Source: CAYWNA01 sp964459305
GTDB taxonomy: Bacteria; Planctomycetota; Planctomycetia; Pirellulales; Pirellulaceae
Reading direction: 5' to 3'
NCBI GenBank assembly: GCA_964459305.1
Contig: CAYWNA010000014.1
Location: forward strand, 33,288-97,287
Length of the DNA stretch: 64,000 nucleotides
Positions 44,001 to 51,897 of the stretch are shown piece after piece (within the stretch, counting starts at the first letter, position 1; every line of letters begins with the position of its first letter). Position numbers and translations under genes: made by a program. The notes under the pieces are model-generated. The model searched no databases. It was given only the letters and a program-made list of their open reading frames with translations, and had not been told where the DNA came from.

Positions 44001-44382
44001 GAATATCAAGCTCGCTCTATCGAACCTTCCGAAAGAAGACGCGTCCGACGCTCCCACCGTCGGCTACTGCAACCGCTTATTCAAATTTGCTGGCCAATTG
44101 GGCGCCTTCGCTGTGTATGCGGAAGGCGCCGCCCAACTCAATGATCTCCGGCCGCTAACGGATCTCGCGGCCGCGCGCGGGGAAGATGCCCGCAACGCCT
44201 TTGTCGATGGCGGGCGCGGCGTGAAAAAGGAGCTTGCCCAGTATGAGACGAGAATGCAGGAAAACCCTGCAGAAGCGCAGCTGAAGTATGATAGGATAAA
44301 CCTCGCCAATTACACAAGTTTCGACTTCGAGGTAATCGAGAAATATCTACTGGCAACGCTGGACAAGCCATACGCACCCTAG
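41026..44382 (+). CDS. Ser/Thr kinase fused to a degenerate caspase-like (C14) domain
   Basis: Protein of 1118 residues from ATG 41026 (a TTG at 41008 has a better-spaced GAGGA and would add six). The kinase domain (about 7-285) has the Lys36 anchor in VAIKQ, the catalytic loop HGDVKPSN starting at His124 (Gly instead of the Arg of HRD) and DFG near 145. A membrane helix lies at about 302-322. Four repeats of roughly 75 residues (about 340-660; LNG...L..L..GD.V.I pattern) come next. A caspase-like fold follows (about 665-880): AIVIAHQKYDDDRLPPL, VYFTGYAYG and LLFDAYRDTN. In active C14 peptidases the second and third motifs carry the catalytic His and Cys; here both are Tyr (741 and 791). A TPR-like helical tail (about 900-1118) ends the chain. 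It is probably a non-proteolytic sensor or scaffold. Confidence 0.82.
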   Translation: MQEHPRYSLAGTIAKGDFATVYRGRDGELNREVAIKQIHAQYLDDPQQLERYWQEAQLIANLEHPRIMTIYDIVRERGWLVLELMLGSIPQQLRGNPIDLKDLRLVLIAIAKALRFLEQNGIVHGDVKPSNMLLDKNRQPKLGDFGIARRLSGDEGSVVKGTTKYMAPEVVSDQFGDVGPHSDLYSLGFSAFELMCGQNFDTLFPGLSMFGRDQQIAWMMWHSAPDRRLPPIGRVLEGVPLDVANVIQKLCEKDPAQRYRSAQEVLDDLQEEGPSEQRQSVDKLIEEQIESEAKEKEARRKRYLMIAALALSMFLSVGMLFIPSGETEPQDREVAAVEPDSGILVHVDHETHRLAVQPQNGTVDDVTFNPDTDMVLLNGQEGRFDQLQKGDRLEIERLLGEDGATKRLIRVTRATATDTSGVVVSADASAKVITISPGGSSGGELRVFVPSNVQIALALSHNGQAIDQESISIADLTSGDQIDVQHGPGTDDRIARSVRVRRELERKMGSVETISAPSKMTVQSGQPPVSMTLDVATNCAVTLNGDGADKDGRKYNLNDLEKGDQVTILHHRKAVRVDAHRQGALTGTIENIDYNARQVFVKQDGRVAVPVPVPTDCEITLQTNGEAIDFLSLRPGDTARIAQDRSDGTAESIQIVFQPDRRTWAIVIAHQKYDDDRLPPLKTTGDDAEMIRQALVNCHRVPDSQLLFLLDASRRTLEQEVPRFFHKVPDGGQLVVYFTGYAYGSSDGAVYLAPDEFDVSRQKETGLELSWLLAKLDDNAADEKILLFDAYRDTNGLVAAQLVESHRATNGTVARSAHVIAGGSRGQQNLTVSDGTHGLFAFCAAEAFNGKADDNRDYQLTVHELFRYMKTQMMRLSSAPGQTQTLGLFEPGAPSRLSPEAKVALRKLLALLRNGRRDDEFTLAYQEALALAPRQPDARLIDAMALLKGKKLLKLARQRFDEVIVDHPNSVVANHALAWQCFRGKRYPQGIENIKLALSNLPKEDASDAPTVGYCNRLFKFAGQLGAFAVYAEGAAQLNDLRPLTDLAAARGEDARNAFVDGGRGVKKELAQYETRMQENPAEAQLKYDRINLANYTSFDFEVIEKYLLATLDKPYAP

Positions 44383-44390
44383 GTTGCCCA

Positions 44391-45608
44391 CTACCGCGTC
44401 ATTAGGCATTTGGGAAGCGCCTCGCTGAGCTGCTTTCTGCCCTTATCAGAGATCTGAGTGCCACCGATGATCAAACGCCGAAGGGCGGGAAGCTCCGTCA
44501 GGTGCGCGATCGAGGCGTCGGTGACCTTGGTGTTCTTCAGCCAGAGGACTTCAAGGCTCGTCAAACCCGTCAGTTTCTCCACGCCGGCATCGGTCACTTG
44601 CGTGTCGTCCAGTCCGAGTGTTCTCAACTGCGTGAATTCGGCCAGATGCTCCAGCAGGGTGTCGCCCACCTTCGAGTGCTGGAACGAGATGTACTGTAGA
44701 TGGGGCAGGTTTTTCAGTTGCCCCAGGCCGGGACCGGCGACTCGACTTCCCCCGAGGTAGAGATTTTCCAAATGCTCGAACTGCGTCAGATGGGCCATCC
44801 CGGCGTCTGTGACCAGTGTGTGCTCCAGCGATAGGTTCTTCAGCTTGGCCATGCCTCTCAATCTGGTGAGTCCCCCGTCGGTCACCGCCGTGCCCTTGAG
44901 GTTCAGCAGTTGAAGATCGACCAAGCCTTCCAGGTGCTTCAGCCCGGCGTCACCGATCCGGAGAAAGTTCAGTTCGAGCGATCTGAGACTGGTCGCGTCT
45001 TTCAGATGTTTCAGGCAGGCGTTCCTCACTGGAGCCTTTTTCACACACAGCGATGCGAGCTTCGTCAACTCCTTCAGATGCGCCAGACCCTCATTGCCAC
45101 CCGTCCATCGCTCGCCGAGTGTCACCTCTTTTCCGTCGTCTTGAACGATCGCTCCCAGGTTCCGCAGGCATGCCATGGCGTGACGCTCGGGTACCTGCAG
45201 CACCGCGGCGGCCCGAAGCGCGATCGATCGAGTTTCCGACGCGGCCAGCATCCTCAACGCACCACGTGCAGCGTCGGCGGTTTCCGCGTCGGACGATTGG
45301 CACAGCTTTCTGAGGACGGTGAATGCCCGCAGACTCACCTCCATATCGTCACGCCCAGCCGCACCGCTCACCGCGGGAATCGCCCGTTTGCCCGCCTCGG
45401 CCAGTAAACGAGTCGCCTTCTGGCGGCAGGAGAAACTGTCGCTCCCCAATTCGTGGATCCACGTCCGGATCGCGGCATCAGAGGCTGGCTGCGCTGCCTG
45501 GGTCGACGCACTTGTGACGGCAACAAGCACCATGGCGGGGCCCAAGATCAATCGGATCATACCGACCGGCCTTCTGCGACGTCTTCTCGGCGTGCTACTG
45601 GCAACCAT
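44391..45608 (-). CDS. Exported leucine-rich-repeat protein
   Basis: Protein of 405 residues if started at ATG 45608 (MVASSTPRRRRRRPVGMIRL), or 389 from ATG 45560. Either way a signal peptide follows (LILGPAMVLVAVTSASTQAA). An alpha-helical, HEAT-like part (about 45-145) precedes about nine LRRs of 24 residues (LKHLEGLVDLQLLNLKGTAV type). The repeats are of the same kind as in the giant protein at 20616. It is convergent with the kinase gene, 9 bases apart. A binding role outside the cytoplasm is likely. Confidence 0.78.
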   Translation of the reverse strand: MVASSTPRRRRRRPVGMIRLILGPAMVLVAVTSASTQAAQPASDAAIRTWIHELGSDSFSCRQKATRLLAEAGKRAIPAVSGAAGRDDMEVSLRAFTVLRKLCQSSDAETADAARGALRMLAASETRSIALRAAAVLQVPERHAMACLRNLGAIVQDDGKEVTLGERWTGGNEGLAHLKELTKLASLCVKKAPVRNACLKHLKDATSLRSLELNFLRIGDAGLKHLEGLVDLQLLNLKGTAVTDGGLTRLRGMAKLKNLSLEHTLVTDAGMAHLTQFEHLENLYLGGSRVAGPGLGQLKNLPHLQYISFQHSKVGDTLLEHLAEFTQLRTLGLDDTQVTDAGVEKLTGLTSLEVLWLKNTKVTDASIAHLTELPALRRLIIGGTQISDKGRKQLSEALPKCLMTR

Positions 45609-45823
45609 GTGGAGCGATGGGCTGGTGAGGCCTGTAGAATGACCGGAGTAATGGACGCTGGGCGATTCGGTTGGTTCCTCCCGAATCCCACACCGACAAC
45701 GGATTGTCGACGCCGATTCGAATTGTACCATTTGCCGGACGATTACGCATGCATTCTGCGGCTGGCAGCCATGAAATCGTCACCGCGCACGGCGGAATCT
45801 CACCGATACGCCTGGTAGATTGG

Positions 45824-48139
45824 CTAGAACTGCTGGCGTTGAACGCAGGTGCACCCTAGTGCCAGGACGACCACGGCGAATACCAGGCTGCTCCAGACTG
45901 GGGTCCATGGCCGGAGTCTCTCTCGGAGGACAGTCCGGGCGCCCGATTCCTTTCGCTCTTTGGTGGTCTTCTTGCGGGACAGTAGATGCTGGATGGTATT
46001 GTCCAGCTCGCCGGGTTTGGGAAACACCGTGTAGACGGGGCGGACGACGTAGCGGTAGGTCCGCTCGAGCGCGCCCAGTTTGGGAGCATAGCGACGCTCC
46101 ACTTTTCCGCTGGCCACCTGGTACTCGGTCACGCGCGTCGAGCGATCGGCGACCAGAAGCCGATCGGGCTCGCTGAAACTGGCCGCCGAGATGTCGCCTT
46201 GGCCGGTGACGTCGGCAGCGCTCAGTGAGTCGTCCTTTGTGTCCAATATCGACAGCCGGCCATCGCCGAACATGATGGCAAACCACCGGCCTTCGGGTGA
46301 GGCAACGGCATACCGCGGCCGGCTGTTGCCATCGGCCCAGAAGCGATTGCGTTCCTCCAGGCTATCCGCGTCCAACGCCGTAATGAGCCCGTCGTTGCGG
46401 GCGACCACCAAGGTTGAACCTCCGAAGGCCAGCGTCACTGCCCTCTTGTCTTCCTCATCCAATTCGCGTTCGCGCCGCAACTCGTACCGGCCGGCCTCGC
46501 CAGGACCTAACAACGAAATGACCCCACGGCTGTAGACCGCCAGCATGCCCGTATCGCCGTTGATGGCGGCGGCCATTGGCGGCGTGAGCAGAATCCGCGG
46601 ATCCGGGCCAACCGACACGAAAGGGCTCAGGCCCGTGAAAGGAACGTCCACGCCGAGTATTTTGACCGGCTTCGACGGCGCCAGTGGATCGCCTTCCAGG
46701 CGAAGGATGTCAAAGGTAGAGACCGCCAGAATGTCGCCATCCGGCTCGCGCAACAACGCAAATGTGCCGGGCGGCCCGTCGACGCCAGCCGTATTGTCCC
46801 AATCTTCCTCCCGCTTGCCTGCCGTGACCACCAACTTCCGCGTCCTCATCGATCGATGAGCGGCCAACAGACGGTCGCCTTCGGAATCGTAGACCGGACC
46901 GATGGGCCGCGGCAGGGCTTCCAGCGGCATGAGGTACAACATCGGCCGTATCTGCTGCTGGTCGTCGGAAACGAAGACTTCTTTCCACTTCTGCTCGGAC
47001 TCGTCCCACTGGCTGGACAGTCCCATCGCGTTGACGACCAGGAGAGTATCCGGTATGGGCAAAAGGCGTACGATCTTGGTCTTGTTCAACACGGAGCCTT
47101 CAATTCCGCCTTTGATTGCCCCCACCAGGAAACACACGAACCAGAACAAGGCGGTTACCACGACTGATACGACGGTGCTGCGCCAGAGCACTCCAACGGA
47201 CGCGGACACCGCGTAGTAGATCGCAAACACGAAGACGTAAATGGGGATGGCCAGCAGCAATCGAAAATTCCATATCCCGAAGCGGACGCCCAGAATCAGC
47301 CACATGCCAACGATCAGATACGCCGCATTTATCAGAATGAACGCACACCCGCCGAAGTACTTTGTTAGAAACAGCGCCCACCGCGAAATCGGCTTGCTCA
47401 GCAGAAGGTTGATCGACCCCGAATCAAAGGTCTGTGGAATCATGGGCGCTGTGACCAGGATCGCGGCGAAGATACCCAAGACGCCAACGAAGTATTTCAT
47501 GACCAGCGAAGTCCGCGCATCCAGGTACGTCGCAAAGCCGCCTGCGCGGACCGGCATCGGAGCCAATGCATCCCACGCGAAGTAGGTAATGACAACGGAA
47601 GTCTGTGGGCTGGTTCGAATCAGATCGGGATACGCGGCCTCAAGCGCCAGCCGGCTGAGACGCTTTTTTTGCTCCTCCGACAGTTCGTCAAAATCCTCCA
47701 GGAGTTCGTTTGCCTCGGACGAGACGAACCGCGTCTGGGTCCACGCCTCCTCTTCGTAGAAGTCAGGCCGCTTCACGACCTTGTCCAGTGCGATGACAAA
47801 GCTCTCTACGGTCTTCACGAATTCGAACGACCCGGCAACATCACCATCTTTCGGCAGGGCGAAATCTTTGAGCTGTTCCTGCATCGATTCGTCCAGCAGT
47901 GTCCAGATGCGGCGCGAGGGAGACGGCTCCTCCTTGGTGCCTTCGATCTTGATTCGATCGATCAGCTCCAACAATTCCCGGATGTCGCCTTCGCGCAAGC
48001 CGATCGTGATCGCCTCGCGATATCCCAACGGCGCAAGCAGCGCCAGGAGAGCCGTGATCACAATCAATAGGACCCACAGCACGCGCGACGCCATCGCTTC
48101 GCGAAACGCGTCCTTGACGATCATCACATACGGTCTCAT
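45824..48139 (-). CDS. ABC-2 type permease with long soluble insert
   Basis: Protein of 771 residues. A first membrane helix (about 21-40) is followed by a polar region, then a cluster of five to six helices (about 210-350, e.g. VGVLGIFAAILVTAPMIPQT and AIYYAVSASVGVL). A long soluble region of about 350 residues (385-735) has beta-propeller-like motifs (GDTGMLAVYSRGVISLLGPG, then LVVARNDGLITALDADSL, then GRWFAIMFGDGRLSILDTKD). One final helix ends the chain. The start overlaps the ATPase gene by four bases (ATGA), so the pair forms one exporter. The substrate is unknown. The soluble tail is unusual for ABC-2 permeases. Confidence 0.8.
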   Translation of the reverse strand: MRPYVMIVKDAFREAMASRVLWVLLIVITALLALLAPLGYREAITIGLREGDIRELLELIDRIKIEGTKEEPSPSRRIWTLLDESMQEQLKDFALPKDGDVAGSFEFVKTVESFVIALDKVVKRPDFYEEEAWTQTRFVSSEANELLEDFDELSEEQKKRLSRLALEAAYPDLIRTSPQTSVVITYFAWDALAPMPVRAGGFATYLDARTSLVMKYFVGVLGIFAAILVTAPMIPQTFDSGSINLLLSKPISRWALFLTKYFGGCAFILINAAYLIVGMWLILGVRFGIWNFRLLLAIPIYVFVFAIYYAVSASVGVLWRSTVVSVVVTALFWFVCFLVGAIKGGIEGSVLNKTKIVRLLPIPDTLLVVNAMGLSSQWDESEQKWKEVFVSDDQQQIRPMLYLMPLEALPRPIGPVYDSEGDRLLAAHRSMRTRKLVVTAGKREEDWDNTAGVDGPPGTFALLREPDGDILAVSTFDILRLEGDPLAPSKPVKILGVDVPFTGLSPFVSVGPDPRILLTPPMAAAINGDTGMLAVYSRGVISLLGPGEAGRYELRRERELDEEDKRAVTLAFGGSTLVVARNDGLITALDADSLEERNRFWADGNSRPRYAVASPEGRWFAIMFGDGRLSILDTKDDSLSAADVTGQGDISAASFSEPDRLLVADRSTRVTEYQVASGKVERRYAPKLGALERTYRYVVRPVYTVFPKPGELDNTIQHLLSRKKTTKERKESGARTVLRERLRPWTPVWSSLVFAVVVLALGCTCVQRQQF

Positions 48140-49101
48140 GCTTTTTCCGCCGGTTGTGCGAGGATTTCAAGGAAAACTTCTTCTAGCGTAATGCGGCGAC
48201 GCGACATGCCGACAATGCTGACCTGCTGACGTCGCAGATCGTCGACACACAGGTCCACCGCATCCTGATCGGCCAAGCGAATGCCCAAACGGAAATGGTC
48301 CGGGGCCAATTCCTCGCGCCGAGTGACCGAGCGATCACCGAGCGCCTGCCGGATCGTCTCTTCCGACCCGGACAGTTCGAGCTCCAGTTCCAGGCCCTCC
48401 GGCTGACTGGGCGTGATTTCCGCCACCGACCCAATGTCCCTCAACATGCCCTTGTCGAGGATCGCCACGCGGTCGCAGACCATTTCGACTTCCTGCAGCA
48501 AATGGCTGTTCAGGAAGACCGTCTTGCCGGCATCTCTCAGTTCGTGCAGCAGGGTGCGGACGTGGGATCGTCCGATAGGGTCGAGCCCGTCGGTTGGCTC
48601 ATCCAGAAACAGCAAGTCCGGATCGTGCAGCAGCGACTGTGCCAGCCCCAGACGCTGGACCATCCCCTTGGAGTATTTTCTGACCGGGTCGCGCGCCCGA
48701 TCCGACAACCCGACCAACTCCAGCAGTTTCCCCTGCTTGGACTTGATCTCCTCGCGAGACAGCCCGCTCAACCCGCCGTAGTAGTCCATCGCCGACAGGG
48801 CGTTCAGATGACGAGGAATGCGCAAGTTTTCCGGCAAGTACCCCACTCGCATTCGGCTGAGCCGGTCGCCGGCCGGCCGACCCAACAACGACGCCGTACC
48901 CCCGCTCTTGCGAACGATTCCCAACAGAATGTTGATGAATGTCGTCTTGCCCGCACCGTTGGGACCTAACAGGCCAAAGACCTCACCCGCTTCGACACGA
49001 AACGACACGCCCTTGAGCGCGTCGATGGAACGTCGCCGAAGAAGCCCACTGCGATAGGTCTTTTGCAGGTCCGACACTTCGATGGCAGGGACTTCAGGCA
49101 T
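48136..49101 (-). CDS. ABC transporter ATP-binding protein (ABC-2 exporter)
   Basis: Protein of 321 residues: Walker A GPNGAGKTT, signature YSKGMVQRLGLAQ, Walker B LLFLDEPTDGLDP and the switch His in NSHLLQE. A C-terminal extension of about 90 residues, common in the CcmA/NatA-type group, follows. It energises the permease encoded downstream, with which it overlaps. Confidence 0.93.
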   Translation of the reverse strand: MPEVPAIEVSDLQKTYRSGLLRRRSIDALKGVSFRVEAGEVFGLLGPNGAGKTTFINILLGIVRKSGGTASLLGRPAGDRLSRMRVGYLPENLRIPRHLNALSAMDYYGGLSGLSREEIKSKQGKLLELVGLSDRARDPVRKYSKGMVQRLGLAQSLLHDPDLLFLDEPTDGLDPIGRSHVRTLLHELRDAGKTVFLNSHLLQEVEMVCDRVAILDKGMLRDIGSVAEITPSQPEGLELELELSGSEETIRQALGDRSVTRREELAPDHFRLGIRLADQDAVDLCVDDLRRQQVSIVGMSRRRITLEEVFLEILAQPAEKA

Positions 49102-49483
49102 TACTGTTCCACCGAGTTCTTGTGGCTATCGAAACGACGCGAAAACTAGCTTGATTGCAGGGCCGGCGGTCTGCTCACCGGCGTTTGGTCGATGTAGCCG
49201 AACTCGCCAGAGTTTGGTCTTTCACATGCCAAACGACCAAAGTCTGGCGACTTCAGCTACCACGAATTCGGGACCTATCTTGGCGCCGATCCTAAAGGAT
49301 CCAACGAATACTCAATGCGTTTGCTGTGTGGAGTGCCCATCGCTCGTTCAACGGAGGTGCCACGATCGTAGATGCACGCGTTGTATTCGTCAAGTTGCCG
49401 GTGATATTGTGTTTCGTCTTGCGTTGTTGCCCGATCTCGCGAGCAGCAGTACCATGAGCGTCTCTGACGAAAAGGATTAATCC
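49102..49483. other. Divergent intergenic region
   Basis: This 382-base region separates the ABC-2 exporter (-) and the sugar transporter (+). It holds the family A palindrome at 49194-49260. No convincing promoter boxes stand out. An AAGGA ribosome binding site occurs just before ATG 49484. Confidence 0.5.
49194..49260 (+). repeat. Palindromic repeat family A, copy 3
   Basis: It begins GTAGCCGAACTCGCCAGAG and ends GGCGACTTCAGCTAC, with a 19-base loop. The two mismatched stem positions are identical to those in copies 1 and 2, and the orientation is the same. Confidence 0.85.
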
Positions 49484-50491
49484 ATGATCGATCGAGATCA
49501 GAAAAGACTGTCAAGCCGCCTAATACTCTGCGTCTTTGCTGCAGCCTTCATCGCGCTGATCGGGTGCTCGCAACCGACGGGTCAGCGGGGGAAGTACGAA
49601 ATCGTCACGGTGGTCAAGGTAGGCGGTATTCCGTGGTTCAACCGAATGGAGGAGGGCGTGCGCCAGGCGGCGCTGCAGTTGGATGTGGATGCCTATCTTG
49701 TCGGTCCGGCACAGGCCGACGAAGCTCAGCAGGTGCGATTGGTGGAAGACTTGATCAGCAAAGGCGTCGACGCGATCTGTATTGTGCCCAATGATAGCCG
49801 CTCGCTTGAGCCCGTGTTCGCAAAGGCCAAGGCGGCGGGTATCCGAGTGATCACACACGAATCGCCTCTTCAGCGGAATCACGACTTCAATATCGAGGCG
49901 ATCAACAACATCGATTTCGCCCACTACCATCTCGACAAACTCGTAGAACAGGTTGGCCCCGACGCCGAGTACGCCATTTTCGTGGGCAGCTTGACCGCGC
50001 CCACACACAATATGTGGGCCGACGAAGTGGTAAAGTACGCCGAACAGGAATACCCAAACCTGAAGCTCGTCACCGAACGGATTCCGTGCTCCGAGGAGAT
50101 GAGCCTTGCCAAACAAAAGACGCTCGAACTAATCAAGGCTTATCCCGATTTGAAGGGAATCATCGCGTTCGGAAGCCTCGGTCCGCCGGGTGCCGCACGG
50201 GCGCTGAAGGAAAAGAGGCTCGAAGGCAAGATCGCTGTCATCGGCACGGTGATCCCCAGCCAAGGCGCACCGTATCTGCAGGATGGCAGCCTCAGCCACG
50301 GCGTACTCTGGGATCCCAAACCGGTCGGCTTCGCGCTTGTCTACATCGCCAAAACACTGCTGGACGGCAAGCCCGTTGCCGACGGCATGGAAGTTCCGAA
50401 TTTGGGCTCCATCCGGCTTGACGGCCAGAACATCGAGTTGGACTGTATGCTGAAAATCACCAAAGACAACGCGGAACAGTTGGGCTTCTGA
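49484..50491 (+). CDS. Sugar-binding lipoprotein of a CUT2-type ABC transporter
   Basis: Periplasmic binding protein of 335 residues with a lipobox ending at Cys28 (FIALIGC). It has the type I periplasmic fold of the ribose/rhamnose/AI-2 group: VVKVGGIPWFNRMEEGVRQA, QVRLVEDLISKGVDAICIVP and DLKGIIAFGSLGPPGAARAL. It shares features with LsrB and RhaS-type proteins; the ligand (a pentose, a deoxy sugar or AI-2) cannot be told. The ATPase and two permeases follow after about 1.4 kb of unrelated genes. Confidence 0.83.
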   Translation: MIDRDQKRLSSRLILCVFAAAFIALIGCSQPTGQRGKYEIVTVVKVGGIPWFNRMEEGVRQAALQLDVDAYLVGPAQADEAQQVRLVEDLISKGVDAICIVPNDSRSLEPVFAKAKAAGIRVITHESPLQRNHDFNIEAINNIDFAHYHLDKLVEQVGPDAEYAIFVGSLTAPTHNMWADEVVKYAEQEYPNLKLVTERIPCSEEMSLAKQKTLELIKAYPDLKGIIAFGSLGPPGAARALKEKRLEGKIAVIGTVIPSQGAPYLQDGSLSHGVLWDPKPVGFALVYIAKTLLDGKPVADGMEVPNLGSIRLDGQNIELDCMLKITKDNAEQLGF

Positions 50492-50502
50492 AGGGTGCAA
50501 GG

Positions 50503-50904
50503 ATGACTCAAGTTACAGAATTGGGATATCTCTTTCGAAAACCAGCCTACCCGATCCTGGTAGATGTGGATGGTCATCTGATCGCGGCGAAATCAGGCAT
50601 GGCTCTACTACGTCAGCTCGCGGGACTGAGCATGCAGCACGAAACGCACTACGGTGCCATCGACAGTAGTGCCGAAGGTTGGGGATTGTCTGTTTGCGAG
50701 GATGGCATGGCTGTTGTGTCGCCATTGACAATGAAAAAGAGGTGGACGAAGCTCGAAGTGATCCGTCTGTACAATTCCCGGAAGAAGCGAAAGTGGTCCG
50801 ACCAGCCATACTCGGAGAAGTCTCTATCATCGAAGAAACTCACCAAGATTGTGGCCGATATCATCCAACTGACTGCGGAAGCCGCCAAACGGGCTAATGC
50901 ATGA
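50503..50904 (+). CDS. Hypothetical protein
   Basis: A 133-residue frame starting 11 bases after the binding-protein gene, with AAGGATG context. It has a mixed alpha/beta look: an RKPAYPILVDVDGHLIAAKS strand-rich start, the MALLRQLAGL helix and a basic C-terminal helix (SSKKLTKIVADIIQLTAEAA). No signal peptide is evident. I do not recognise it. The position suggests cotranscription with the transporter, though the composition gives no link to sugar transport. Confidence 0.55.
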   Translation: MTQVTELGYLFRKPAYPILVDVDGHLIAAKSGMALLRQLAGLSMQHETHYGAIDSSAEGWGLSVCEDGMAVVSPLTMKKRWTKLEVIRLYNSRKKRKWSDQPYSEKSLSSKKLTKIVADIIQLTAEAAKRANA

Positions 50905-50972
50905 ACCGGCCATTGGTTCGCCCGACCAGTATTCGATGCGATCGAAATACCATCGTAGCCTCTGTCGACGCG

Positions 50973-51521
50973 TCATTGCCGTTTGCCTCCGGTTGCGTCA
51001 CGGAACAACTTGTGCGTCGTGCTGGCCCGCAGGAACATGTGCCTTGCTCCCTCGATCTGAACGAAGCCGTACTTCTCGTAGAAGCGAACGGCATCAGCAT
51101 CGATTGGCTGAACGGCGATCACAGGACTACCTGCGATATCGCAGACCTGCAATAGATCCGCAAGGGCAGCGATCAGTAGTCGCTCGCCCAATCGACGACC
51201 TGCGAATCTCAGGTCAACAGCAAGTCGCGCAAGCAATGGAACGGCCTGCATAGGCTGCTTGATCAAACGACGGCGGGCCTTCTGCGGGAGCTCGTCGTGG
51301 ACGACAACGGTCAGGGCCAACGAATAGTAACCTGCTACCGTGTCAGGATCATCGGGTGGATGGCAATATGTCGTCCTGCTGATGCCAGTCTGTTGATTGA
51401 ACGGTGCCGCTCTCTGCAGAAACGAATTGAGCGGCTCCTTGCCGCAGTCGAATCGATCGAGATGAGTAGGCAGTAGGCTTCTCTGTTCAGGTAGAGCGAG
51501 GAGCGGCCACGGGTCTGACAT
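50973..51521 (-). CDS. GNAT-family acetyltransferase toxin of a toxin-antitoxin module
   Basis: Protein of 182 residues from ATG 51521 (MSDPWPLLALPEQ), with a GAGAGGAA ribosome binding site. It shows the pattern of TacT/AtaT-type toxins: a FDCGKEPLNSFLQ start, VAGYYSLALTVVV, LLARLAVDLRFAGRRLGERL with the acetyl-CoA loop, and a FYEKYGFVQ end. Such toxins acetylate charged tRNAs. It overlaps its DUF1778-type partner by 35 bases. The pair lies in the opposite direction to the sugar transporter genes around it. Confidence 0.85.
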   Translation of the reverse strand: MSDPWPLLALPEQRSLLPTHLDRFDCGKEPLNSFLQRAAPFNQQTGISRTTYCHPPDDPDTVAGYYSLALTVVVHDELPQKARRRLIKQPMQAVPLLARLAVDLRFAGRRLGERLLIAALADLLQVCDIAGSPVIAVQPIDADAVRFYEKYGFVQIEGARHMFLRASTTHKLFRDATGGKRQ

Positions 51522-51792
51522 CGGGGTTCCTCTCTGCTGCGTGGCGCAACGCTTGATTCGGGGCATCGTCCTCCGACTCGATGAAGTTGGCCAGTTGATC
51601 CCAGCCCTTGGCGGTCAGCCGAACCACAGCATCCTCCTGGATCAGACGCCTCGCCCGATTAAGCAGCTCGGACTTAACAAAATCGCTGAGCGTTTGCCCC
51701 GTGATCCCAGCTGCCCGTTCAATTGTCCGCTTGTGCTCGGCGCTAATGCGGACGCTGATCCGTTCCTGCTCCGGGTTATCTACAGTGCTCAT
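51487..51792 (-). CDS. DUF1778 (ribbon-helix-helix) antitoxin
   Basis: Protein of 101 residues from ATG 51792; the upstream in-frame ATG at 51807 lies just where GGGAGA serves as ribosome binding site for the later start. The N-terminal RISVRISAEHKRTIERAA and ITGQTLSDFVKSELLNRA are typical of DUF1778 antitoxins, which bind DNA through a ribbon-helix-helix and neutralise GNAT toxins. The C-terminal part would contact the toxin. The gene starts the operon; the toxin start lies within its end. Confidence 0.85.
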   Translation of the reverse strand: MSTVDNPEQERISVRISAEHKRTIERAAGITGQTLSDFVKSELLNRARRLIQEDAVVRLTAKGWDQLANFIESEDDAPNQALRHAAERNPDVRPVAAPRST

Positions 51793-51827
51793 TGACAAAT
51801 CTCCCATATGACAATCTACTTTGCTTC

Positions 51828-51858
51828 ATTATAGTACACGGGTGGCAAATTGCCACCC
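51828..51858 (-). promoter_or_regulatory. Promoter and palindromic operator of the toxin-antitoxin module
   Basis: On the minus strand a perfect TATAAT lies at 51833-51828. A 19-base palindrome, GGGTGGCAA-A-TTGCCACCC, at 51840-51858 covers the -35 position (GTGGCA at 17-base spacing). Ribbon-helix-helix antitoxins repress their own promoter by binding such dyads, so this is the likely operator. Confidence 0.65.
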
Positions 51859-51897
51859 AGATCCCTATAGGCAACCTGACGTACCTTCCCCGACCCC

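Noticed and set aside
51828..51858. Possible terminator for the sugar ATPase side
   Set aside because: The GGGTGGCAA/TTGCCACCC dyad has no T-run and directly overlaps the -35 position of the toxin-antitoxin promoter, so an operator is the better reading.
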